From contig NC_064621.1 of the NCBI RefSeq assembly GCF_023898315.1, positions 126,726,521-126,790,520 of the forward strand: a DNA stretch of 64,000 nt. The letters run 5' to 3'. Of this stretch, positions 55,861 through 64,000 are shown piece after piece (the stretch's first letter is position 1; every line of letters begins with the position of its first letter). The stretch comes from Schistocerca nitens (lineage: Eukaryota > Arthropoda > Insecta > Orthoptera > Acrididae). The position numbers and the translations under genes were made by a program. The notes beneath the pieces are model-generated. The model saw only the letters and a program-made list of their open reading frames with translations. It searched no databases and was not told where the DNA came from.

Positions 55861-56105
55861 TCCGCCCCCATAGCCGAGTGGTCACCGTGGCGGTCTGTCA
55901 CCCCAAGGGGTCCGGGTTTGATTACAGGCTGGGTCGGAGATTTTCTCCGCTCAGGGACTGGGTGTTGTGTTGTCCTCATTATCATTTCATCATCGCCAGT
56001 GGCAGGCAACGGGAAACCACCACTGGAATCACTTCCCTAGACGCTCATGCGATGGACCTCTCTGACGAGGCTTCCCCTATGACAAAACATGCCGTAAGGT
56101 AGAAC
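55861..56105 (+). mobile_element. tRNA-derived SINE, third family
   Basis: Head CCCCCATAGCCGAGTGGTCA with box-B-like GGGTTTGATTACAGG; body GGTCGGAGATTTTCTCCGCT, CATTATCATTTCATC and ACTTCCCTAGACGCTC. Ends near AGGTAGAACACAAAG. Confidence 0.8.
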
Positions 56106-56170
56106 ACAAAGTAAGTAGCGGTTAATTTGGAAACAATGCTCACACACAAATGCACATACACACATAAGCA

Positions 56171-57224
56171 CAGGTGTTGTCAAAAATATGGAAACACCGC
56201 GAGAAATACGTGCTTGAACATAAATGCAGCTGCTCCCGAAACTTGTATGTTGGTCTCTTGACTACGAAAGCCACCTGCGAACTGTCATGAATACGTCGTG
56301 GTCATAACAGTGTTCTGCGTAGTTACGAGTCCATTTCGTCGGAGCTAATTCGAATGTAAGTATATTGTTGGTGCATATGTGGCAGGTGCTTCCGTAACGA
56401 AGAGAGCCGCAGTGTTTGGCGTTTCGAGAAGCACCGTATCAAAGATTTATCCGGCAAACAGGGAAAGCGGAGGAACAGCATTCGACAGGTCGGAAAGCGC
56501 ACAGAAGTGTTTGTTTAGTGATGGTGCTGAACGGTCATTGAAGAGGGTTGTGACGAAAAATAACTGGACGATAGCTGCAAAAGTTGATGCGGAACTTAAT
56601 ATCGCACTCGCGACCTCTGTCTGCTCCAAAACAGCACGAAAGCAAATCCATAATCAGAAAATGGCAGGGTGATGTGGAATTCCAGATCCACTTGTCAGTG
56701 ATGACAACACCAGTAACAGGAAAACGTGATGCCGATGGACTGCTGAGCAAAGGAAGAAAGTCATTTGGTCGGGTGTGTCTCGTTTGACAGTATTTCCGAC
56801 TTTTGGCTGTGTACCAAATGGCTCTGAACACGATGGGACTCAACTTCCGAGGTCATCAGCCCCCTAGAACTTAGAACTACGTAAACCTAACTAAAGATCA
56901 TCACACACATCCATGCCCGAGGCAGGATTCGAACCTGCGACCGTAGCGATAGCGCGGTTCCACACTATAGCGCCTAGAACCGCTCGGCTACCCCGGCCGG
57001 CGGCTGAGTACCCCCCAAGAGTAAAAATGGCGAGGTTCGGTGAACTTGCTACTATTTTGAGGGAAGAATGGTATAAAATTCCTTTGAAAACCATACAAGG
57101 CATACATTTATCCATTCCGAGACGACTGGAAACTGTTTTGAATGGTAACGGGTTTCCTACGCCATATTATGCATGATGATGCTTAGTGTTTTGCCCACCG
57201 CCTGTAAATATTACATATGAATAT
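56171..57224 (+). pseudogene. Tc1-like transposon relic with N- and C-terminal transposase pieces
   Basis: Terminal word AGGTGTTGTCAAAAATATGG near 56172. Frame 56379-56672 has the first HTH (GASVTKRAAVFGVSRSTVSK) and a linker (RVVTKNNWTIAAKVDAELN). Near 56758 VIWSGVSRLTVFPTFG replaces WSDESxF, so the first Asp is gone. After a SINE, the C-terminus resumes at 57030-57176 (LREEWYKIPLKTIQGIHLSIPRRLETV). The middle of the core is deleted. The C-terminal piece recurs at 57448-57594. Confidence 0.8.
56816..57001 (-). mobile_element. tRNA-derived SINE 1 of a triplet
   Basis: Flanks GGCTGTGTACC (56805-56815) and GGCTGAGTACC (57002-57012) are an 11-bp duplication with one mismatch. Tail half has the private variants CGAGGTCATCAGCC and ACTAAAGATCATC. 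Confidence 0.9.
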
Positions 57225-57419
57225 GGTTGAAATGGCTCTGAGCACTATGGGACTCAACTTCTGAGGTTATTAGTCCCCTAGAACTTAGAACTAGTTAAAC
57301 CTAGCTAACCTAAGGACATCACACACATCCATTCCCGAGGCAGGATTCGAACCTGCGACCGTAGCGATAGCGCGGTTCCACACTATAGCGCCTAGAACCG
57401 CTCGGCTACCCCGGCCGGC
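57225..57419 (-). mobile_element. tRNA-derived SINE 2 (hybrid of SINEs 1 and 3)
   Basis: Its tail half shares GAGGTTATTAGTCCCC and ACTAGTTAAACC with SINE 3; its head half shares GTAGCGATAGCGCGG and ACTATAGCGCC with SINE 1. Confidence 0.93.
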
Positions 57420-57643
57420 GGCTGAGTATCCCCCAAGAGTAAAACATGGCGAGGTTCGGTGAACTTGCTACTATTTTGAGGGAAGAATGGTATAAAATTC
57501 CTTTGAAAACCATACAAGGCATACATTTATCCATTCCGAGACGACTGGAAACTGTTTTGAATGGTAACTGGTTTCCTACGCCATATTATGCATGATGATG
57601 CTTAGTGTTTTGCCCACCGCCTGTAAATATTACATATGAATAT

Positions 57644-57836
57644 GGTTGAAATGGCTCTGAGCACTATGGGACTCAACTTCTGAGGTTATTAGTCCCCTAG
57701 AACTTAGAACTAGTTAAACCTAACTAACCTAAGGACATCACACACATCCAAGCCCGAGGCAGGATTCGAACCTGCGACCGTAGCGGTCTCGCGGTTCCAG
57801 ACTGCGGCGCCTAGAACCGCACAGCCACTTCAGCCG
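57644..57836 (-). mobile_element. tRNA-derived SINE 3 of the triplet
   Basis: Head half has GTAGCGGTCTCGCGG and GACTGCGGCGCC, unlike SINEs 1 and 2. Ends in AGCCGGG at 57836. Confidence 0.92.
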
Positions 57837-57844
57837 GGACTACA

Positions 57845-58680
57845 CATGAATACACGGAAGTGATAGAAGTCATGGGATACCATTACTGAGCCATGCTGCC
57901 TCTATGGCCGTCCATAATTCCGAAAGCGTTGCCGATGCAGGAATCTGTGCACGGACCAACCCCTCGATTATGTCCGATAAATATTCGATGGAATTCATGT
58001 CGAGCGACCTGGGTGGTCGGAACATTCTCTCGAACTGTCCAGACTGTTCTTCAAACCAATCGCGAATAATTATGGCCCAGTGTCATGCCGCATTTTCATA
58101 CACAAAAATTCTTTCGTTATTTGGGAACATGAAGTCCATGAATAGCTTCAAATAGTCCCCAATTCAATGATCGGTTCAGGTGGTCCATGGGACCTAGTTC
58201 ATTCCGTGTAAACACATCCCACACGTTTGTGGAGCCACCATAAACTTGCATAGTGCGTTGTTGACATCTTGGGTCCATGGTTTTGTAGGGCCTCTGCCAG
58301 GCTGTAACTCTGCCATTAACTCTTACCAATCTGACCATGTCACGATTTTCCAGTCGTCTAGTATCCAATCGATATGGACAGAGCCCAGGAGAAGCACTGT
58401 GGGCAATGTCGTGCTGTCAGCAAAGGCACTAGTATGGGTCGCTGTTGCCATAGCCCATTATCGCCAAATTTGGCCGCACTGTCCTAACATATACGTTCGT
58501 CGTACGCCCTACATTGATTCCTCCTGTTATTTGACGTAAAACTGCTTGACTGTTACCAATGACAACTGAACGCAAATGCCGCTGTTCTCGGTTGTTATGA
58601 GGAGACCGTCGGCCAAGTGGCTCGCGTCAACTACCATTACACGTTAAAAGTCTGTTAATTCCCGTCGTGCGGGCATAATC
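57845..58680 (-). pseudogene. Tc1-like transposase relic
   Basis: The frame 58117-58368 contains VRLVRVNGRVTAWQRPYKTMDPRC and STNVWDVFTRNELGPMDHLN, the region between first and second catalytic Asp of a Tc1 protein. The flanks on both sides align only loosely by memory with the same family. No catalytic residue remains in frame. Confidence 0.65.
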
Positions 58681-58779
58681 ACGTAAGTAACCTTTTCAAA
58701 TAAATCACCTGAGTACAAATGACATCTCCACCAATGCACTGCCCCTTTTATGCCTTGCAAACGTGATACTATCGCTACA

Positions 58780-59545
58780 CAGGGTGTTACAAAAAGGTAC
58801 GGCCAAACTTTCAGGAAACATTCCTCACACACAAAGAAAGAAAATATGTTACGTGGACATATGTTCGGAAACGCTTACTTTCCATGTTAGAGCTCATTTT
58901 ATTACTTCTCTTCAAATCTCATTAATCATGGAATGGAAACTCACAGCAACAGAACGTACCAGCGTGACTTCAAACACTTTGTTACAGGAAATGTTCAAAA
59001 TGTCCTCCGTTAGCGAAGATACATGCATCCACCTTCCGTCGCATGGAATCCCTGATGTGCTGATGCAGCCCTGGAGAATGGCGTATTGTATCACAGTCGC
59101 CCACAATACGAGCACGAAGAGTCTCTACATTTGGTACCGCGGTTGCGTAGGCAAGAGCTTTCAAATGCCCCCATAAATGAAAGTCAAGAGGGTTGAGGTC
59201 AGGAGAGCGTGGAGGCCATGGTATTGGTCCGCCTCTACCAATCCATCGGTCACCGAATCTGTTGTTGAGAAGCGTACGAACACTTCGACTGAAATGTGCA
59301 GGAGCTCCATCGTGCATGAACCACATGTTGTGTAGTACTTGTAAAGGCACATGTTCTAGCAGCACAGGCAGAGTATCCCGTATGAAATCTTGACGTGTTC
59401 CATTGAGCGTGGGTGGAAGAAACTAAAATGAGCTCTAACATGGAAATTAAGCGTTTCCGGACACATGTCCTGATAACATATTTTCTTTATTTGTGTGCGA
59501 GGAATGTTTCCTGAAATTTTGGCCGTACCTTTTTGTAACACCCTG
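58780..59545 (-). mobile_element. Mariner-like element (DD41D type), internally deleted, copy 2
   Basis: Opposite orientation to 42799-43561. Ends CAGGGTGTTACAAAAAGGTA; TA at 59546-59547, changed to CA on the other side. Confidence 0.93.
58982..59365 (-). pseudogene. Mariner-like transposase, C-terminal fragment, copy 2
   Basis: 127 codons, about 90% identical to 42982-43359, with MWFMHDGAPAHFS and WPPRSPDLNPLDFHLWG. It is two residues longer near the start (PLQVLHNMW). Both frames remain open although the N-terminal half is missing. Confidence 0.88.
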
Positions 59546-59704
59546 TATGAATATATGAATATCGCCAGTTAGTTAGTTTCATGCTCCATGGATCTTAATG
59601 GTGTGAATCGAGTCATTTTACATTCACACCGCAAGTTGACTAGTACATATGGTTACTTTTTGAACAAGTTTTTTTCCCAAAAAAAAAGATAAACATATAT
59701 GAGT

Positions 59705-59851
59705 TCAAATGGCTCTGAGCACTATGCGACTCAACTGCTGAGGTCATCAGTCGCCTAGAACTTAGAACTAATTAAACCTAACTAACCTAAGGACATCACA
59801 CACATCCATGCCCGAGGCAGGATTCGAACCTGCGACCGTAGCGGTCACGCG
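59705..59851 (-). mobile_element. tRNA-derived SINE, 5'-truncated
   Basis: Perfect 15-bp duplication TAAACATATATGAGT at 59690-59704 and 59852-59866. Box A is missing, box B present, so truncation occurred at insertion. Confidence 0.95.
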
Positions 59852-60167
59852 TAAACATATATGAGTCATTAGATCTAACCCATCATGTTTCAACATATTA
59901 TATAATAGAAATTCTTCTACAGAATAAAAGAAGTTGTCAAGGAGAAAATTTCTGTTTGTTTTAAAATTTTACTTTTCTCTCCATCAGACATTTTATATTA
60001 GTGGATAAGTGATCAAAAATTGTTGTTGTAGCGTTGTGGAGTCCTTTTTGAGCTAAAGACAACGGTAATGTAGAGTAATGAATGTCATTTTTCTTTCTGG
60101 TATTGTAATTATGTGTTCCATGGCTTCTGACGTATATTGTGAACAATAACATCCGTAACAGTCAGAG

Positions 60168-60412
60168 AGGACATGTTACTCTCTCAACTATTTTTTGCAT
60201 ACAGAAAATGATTAAAGATTTCATTACAACCTGACGCAACTTGAGCGAGACTTTAGAAAGTTAACGGCCTGAGCAGACATTGATGGAGCGTGATATGGCG
60301 CTAAAAGCAAGATTTTTATGATTCTTAGCTTGTAGAAATAGCATGTTGGAAGCAATTGGCGGCGAGCCCATCCCTTAGTAAATCTTTCCAGACAGGTCCA
60401 CAGCCATACAAG
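60168..60412 (+). repeat. 240-bp direct repeat, copy A
   Basis: From GACATGTTACTCTCTCAAC to GACAGGTCCACA; recurs at 61836-62079. If trimmed to TGTTAC...TCCACA it has TG/CA ends. Confidence 0.8.
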
Positions 60413-61835
60413 GCAAACAGGGCAGCCCCTTGCTGAGACAGGTCTCCAGCAGAACAATGCTGAGCTACCTGCCGTGGCGCCAGCAGAGGCCTGGGCTGGG
60501 GGTGACGGTCTGAAGGGATGCATCTACAAAGTCGTAAAGCAGGCATTGTATGCAGAGCTGTGCATAATAAAAATTCACAAGTTTTCGAGTTTGCTGAAAG
60601 TGCAAATAGGCCAGTGAACCACTTCCCCTGTCCACCTCGGTTGTATAAGAAAAAAATCTTTATTACACCTCACAGCTAGGACTAACAAGCTCCATGCGAC
60701 AGGCTATTTAGATAAAGATCTTTAAGATTGTATCTATTCACATGTTGCTGTGGGAAGCGACACGAATTCAGAGAAAATTGTCTTTTACCTCTCTGCTTAA
60801 ATTAAAAAAGCCAGTAATTGGCGGTTTCCGTTTATTTTAGAGATGCAGGTTTCTTAACTCTTGCCCTGGTTCGACATGAGTTTGTGCTGTCGTGTGGGAG
60901 GGGAGATTTAGCGCCTCTAGAGCCCTGTGATTGGCTCAATACGGGGTGAAGGCAGTGTCGTTCGTGCATTTTGCGGGAAAATGGATTTTTTTTCTGGAGA
61001 GGTGCAAAGCACTCGAGTGTGGGACTTTGGTCTGGTAACCACTTCTGGTCGAAGCTCTGGCATGTGTGGTTGGTACTTGGGAGACTGACTTCACTCGTGC
61101 ATAGCTTAGATTGGAGAGTCTGTGGTGAAGTTCTTATTGTACCGACAGTGTGACTTCAAACGCCTTAGACTATTCGTTTGCTGAGGGCACACTTATTCTT
61201 TTTTGGATTACCGGTGTTGACATTTGGTATCCTAGTGTGTTCTGTCGTATAAGTGATCCAAATTGGTCCTTGGTACGACCAGCGAACGGGTGTGTCACAC
61301 ACTGAAAGCTACTGTTATTTCAAAGCTCTGGCAGGGAGTAAATTGCGATCCGTTTGCCTGATCGCTAGACCGTGAGATTTTTGTATTTCTTTCGTGGCCG
61401 CGATCGATTCACACGTGCCGCCTCCACGGCTCACCTCCGCCACACACAGCTCGACAGCTGCAAGCAAACAGGGTAATGTACTGCCGCTGCGGCATTATTA
61501 GGGCGTACATATTTCAATCGCCACTTCCTCTCATCTGCGCCTATGTAGAGAAACTATAGTATATTTGCTCAGTTAAAGTCTGCTCAGCGTCAGATCAATT
61601 CAGATTGCGTTATCCACATTTTTAGCGCCAGAGTACTTGACTCACTCCACTACTTATACTGTTTCTGTCATCCAGGATCCTTGTTCAATTTTGTCTTGAA
61701 CCACCTGTTAGTTGTTTACGGTATTCAATCAGTAACTTGTTTAGCATTATTTTTGTCTGTTTTAAAGAAAAAAGTAAATGTTACTGGTTCACTAAAATTA
61801 TGCCAACATTCTCAATCATCTAATTTGTCCCAGAG
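60413..61835. other. Interval between the direct repeats
   Basis: No gag, pol or transposase motif seen. Moderately GC-rich near 61380-61500. Confidence 0.4.
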
Positions 61836-62079
61836 GACAAGTTACTCTCTCACCTATTTTTCGTATACGGAAAATTATTAAAGATTTCAATACAACCTGA
61901 CACACCTTGAGAGAGACTCCAGAAAGTTAACGGCCTGAGCAGACGTTTATGGAGCCTGGTAGGGCGCTAAAAGCATGAGGTATTTTTATTATTCTTAGCT
62001 CGTAGGAACGGCATGTTGGAAGTTGAAAGCCATTGGCGGCGAGCCCATCGCTTAGTAACTCTTGCCGGACAGGTCCACA
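61836..62079 (+). repeat. 240-bp direct repeat, copy B
   Basis: Diverged partner of 60168-60412; starts GACAAGTTACTC, so the TG end is not conserved. Confidence 0.8.
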
Positions 62080-62712
62080 TCTCGGTGCCTCAGAGCTATG
62101 TGACTATAAGTAAGAACGTAAAATTTTTGACACCTATCTTAATTTTTTCGTTATTACCTACGTTGTTTACAATCAAATAAAAATTCTGAAATTAAATTGA
62201 CATTATCTTGTTACTATGGAAAGTATTGTAACTAAATCAGTGACAACACATTCAATAAATATTACCTTTGATTGTAAAGCAATATTATCAAATTTTTGAA
62301 CAATGAAATACTTCAGTCAGTTGCCTCTGGTTACCGCATGTATGGATTTCGCCATCGACTCAACAATCAACAAAATTTTTCCCGTTAGCAGAATAAAGTT
62401 TCACTGAAGAAAGAGAGCAGTATTGGATGCAAGACGAAATTATACAATGCTGACAATTAACTAGAAAATACCCAATTGTCAATATGTCAGAAGAATTCGT
62501 AATAATGGAACCACAACTCTTGTGTGTACAAACATTTTTGAGACGACGGCTAATTTATACATGAGTATAGCGAGATATTCTACTCTATATTTTCACTGTT
62601 AAGAGTGGTAGCTTCAGAAATTTTAAAAGATCATTCAGTAACATTATAATCTCGTGGGTCTAAGTTTTTTAGCGGTATATAATCTACTGCTTACCTAACA
62701 ACGTTCAGAAAT
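62080..62712. other. AT-rich unassigned stretch
   Basis: Nothing recognised. Confidence 0.4.
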
Positions 62713-62727
62713 TTTGTTACTTCCGTG

Positions 62728-62922
62728 GCCGGCCTTTGTGGCCGAGTGGTTCTAGGTGCATCAGTCTGGGTCCGCGCTGCTGCTACAGTCGCAGGTTCGA
62801 AACCTGCCTCGGGCATGGATGTGTGTGCTGTCCTTAGGTTAGTTAGGTTTAATTACTTCTATGTCTAGGGGATTGATGACCCCAGATGTTAAGTCCCATA
62901 GTGCTCAGAGCGATCTCAACCA
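62728..62922 (+). mobile_element. tRNA-derived SINE, main family
   Basis: Duplication TTTGTTACTTCCGTG (62713-62727) / TTTGTTACTTCCATG (62923-62937), 15 bp with one mismatch. Confidence 0.95.
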
Positions 62923-62985
62923 TTTGTTACTTCCATGTCTCGTATTACAAGCAGCATATTTTATTTACGAATTTGTTTGATCTGT

Positions 62986-63187
62986 TCCAAAATGTTCAAA
63001 TGTGTGTGAAATCTTGTGAGACTTCACTGCTAATGTCATCAGCCCCTAAGCTTACACACTGCTTAACCTAAATTATCCTAAGGACAAACACACACACCCA
63101 TGCCCGAGGGAGGACTCGAACCTCCGCCGGGACAGCCGCACAGCCTACGACTGCAGTGCAATAGACTGCTCGGCTAATCCCGCGCGG
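62986..63187 (-). mobile_element. tRNA-derived SINE, related family with diverged tail
   Basis: Head (minus) GCGCGGGATTAGCCGAGCAG with GGTTCGAGTCCTCCC; tail contains TTAGGATAATTTAGGTTAAG and GGGGCTGATGACATTAGC, a diverged version of the main-family tail. Perfect 12-bp duplication TGTTTGATCTGT at 62974-62985 and 63188-63199. Confidence 0.93.
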
Positions 63188-63301
63188 TGTTTGATCTGTA
63201 AACGTATCTCAAAGGACATAAAGAAATTTTTTAATTAGGTAATATATTCAAGATGGCTGCTGCTACACTTTCATCAGAAATTCATCAATATATATAGGAC
63301 A

Positions 63302-63689
63302 TGTGGTGTCACAGCCAGACACCACACTTGCTAGGTGGTAGCTTAAATCGGCCGCGGTCCTGTAGTACAGGTCGGACCCGCGTGTCGCCACTGTGTTATC
63401 GCAAACCTAGCGCCACCACAAGGCAGGTCTCGAGAGACTGACTCGAACTCACCCCAGTTGTACGGACGACCTAGCAAGGCGCAGTTATCCATATCTGGAG
63501 AGAGTCTCAATTGTATTCACCATAGCGATGTACAAGAACAAATTAAAGTTAAGTATATGAGAAGCTCAGTTCTTTTCTTTATAGCTTTTACCACATATCC
63601 TGTTTCAGATTTAACGCAAGACGGCGTGAGTTACGCGTGCCCTATCGGCTACCTTATTGTGGACTGGCTGCTCTTGACAGTTCACAACA
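63302..63689 (+). repeat. 5' LTR of a second gypsy-class element
   Basis: Starts TGTGGTGTC and ends TTCACAACA (TG...CA), 388 bp. Its first 25 bp fold into a hairpin (TGTGGTGTC / GACACCACA). The rest of the element lies beyond the window. Confidence 0.8.
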
Positions 63690-63710
63690 TTTGGCGACGC
63701 GGATTACTGG
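63690..63710 (+). promoter_or_regulatory. Primer binding site of the second element
   Basis: TTTGGCGACGCGGATTACTG follows the LTR; TGGCGAC is a typical start. The primer tRNA is not identified. Confidence 0.55.
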
Positions 63711-63760
63711 ATTTTGTTCTCTTTTTCTTTCCCCTTGTTTTGCTCTGAATTGCTTGTGTC

Positions 63761-64000
63761 ATGGCTTCGCCACAATCTCCGGATGTACTGTCTGAATTTT
63801 TTCGCTTGCAGAATCAGCAGTCGCAGGCATTATTGGATGCCCTGGGACAGCTCGTCCAGGGTCAACGTGTGCTGCAACACGATGCGGCAGCCGCCGCTTC
63901 ATCGCTACCGCAGCCACAACACGCCGTTGCACCGCCCTTCCGTAATTTTGACTCATCCATGGAGTCCTGGCCGGAATGGTCCCGCCAGTTCAGCTTTCAT
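63761..64000 (+). CDS. gag: gag of the second gypsy-class element, start only
   Basis: Eighty codons open to the window edge. MASPQSPDVLSEFFRLQNQQ begins about 70 bp after the LTR; a Gln/Ala-rich helical stretch follows (QALLDALGQLVQGQRVLQHD), then FRNFDSSMESWPEWSRQFSF. The F-x-x-F-x-x-x-x-E-x-W-x-E-W pattern is the start of the capsid domain in insect gypsy Gag proteins of the retrotransposon type. It encodes the particle-forming protein. No stop in view, so the copy may be intact. Upstream LTR and primer site support the start choice. Confidence 0.82.
   Translation, partial: MASPQSPDVLSEFFRLQNQQSQALLDALGQLVQGQRVLQHDAAAAASSLPQPQHAVAPPFRNFDSSMESWPEWSRQFSFH

Larger units (their letters stand above)
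57002..57836. repeat. 418-bp tandem duplication of Tc1 tail plus SINE
   Basis: 57002-57224 (Tc1 tail) recurs at 57420-57643 nearly unchanged; both are followed by a SINE. Period 418 bp, from GGCTGAGTA at 57002 and 57420. Confidence 0.93.

Noticed and set aside
56780..56812. Right terminal repeat of the Tc1 relic at 56171
   Set aside because: The text CAGTATTTCCGACTTTTGGC encodes the interior of the transposase (TVFPTFG) rather than the end.
57002..57836. CRISPR-like array
   Set aside because: Repeats are 418-bp SINE/Tc1 units in an animal genome; no short direct repeats with unique spacers.

Overview
The window looks like intergenic or intronic DNA from a large insect genome, most likely an orthopteran (grasshopper or locust type). 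I base this on memory of tRNA-derived SINEs and LINEs typical of such assemblies; no database was consulted. No host gene is supported with confidence. Almost everything recognisable is transposable-element DNA, heavily nested and mostly decayed. Nothing suggests a prokaryotic origin.

Layout. 1-6.4 kb: a decayed non-LTR retrotransposon, a 170-bp degenerate tandem array and otherwise featureless AT-rich DNA. 6.4-12 kb: SINEs, an R1-like LINE, and a small arginine-rich ORF with a diverged relative near 41.5 kb. 12.4-18.3 kb: an RTE-like LINE split by a FLYWCH-type MULE with a 9-bp target duplication. 18.46-31.89 kb: a Ty3/gypsy-class LTR retrotransposon on the minus strand, with both LTRs, gag, protease-RT-RNase H and integrase. 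Its gag/pol junction carries a textbook -1 frameshift heptamer and stem-loop. Two Tc1 elements and a SINE are inserted in it. 32-36 kb: a 150-bp tandem duplication, a 5S-rRNA-derived SINE, a TTAA-flanked foldback element carrying a short RTE derivative, and a GC/CpG-rich block. 36.3-39.9 kb: a LINE whose RT motif A region was hit by a second foldback element, itself hit by a mariner derivative and a SINE. 40-51.6 kb: SINEs and Tc1/mariner relics, including a Tc1 element split by a probable solo LTR. 51.7-54.9 kb: an array of GGCTGAAGGCC motifs and a Penelope-like element with RT and GIY-YIG domains. 55-63.2 kb: more Tc1/mariner relics, SINEs, a SINE-mediated tandem duplication, and a 240-bp direct-repeat pair. 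63.3-64 kb: 5' LTR and start of gag of a second gypsy-class element that runs off the window.

The elements form an insertion chronology rather than a pathway. Many insertions have clean target-site duplications. The gypsy LTR pair gives natural filled and empty alleles for one SINE, one Tc1 insertion and one deletion. Nearly every transposase or reverse transcriptase shows a frameshift, a stop or a lost catalytic acid. The exception is the Tc1 transposase at 20.8-21.8 kb, whose frame is open and whose DDE residues are all present.

All comparisons were made by eye. Family names come from motif recognition; boundaries resting on TG/CA ends, terminal repeats and target duplications are firmer than those called by similarity alone.
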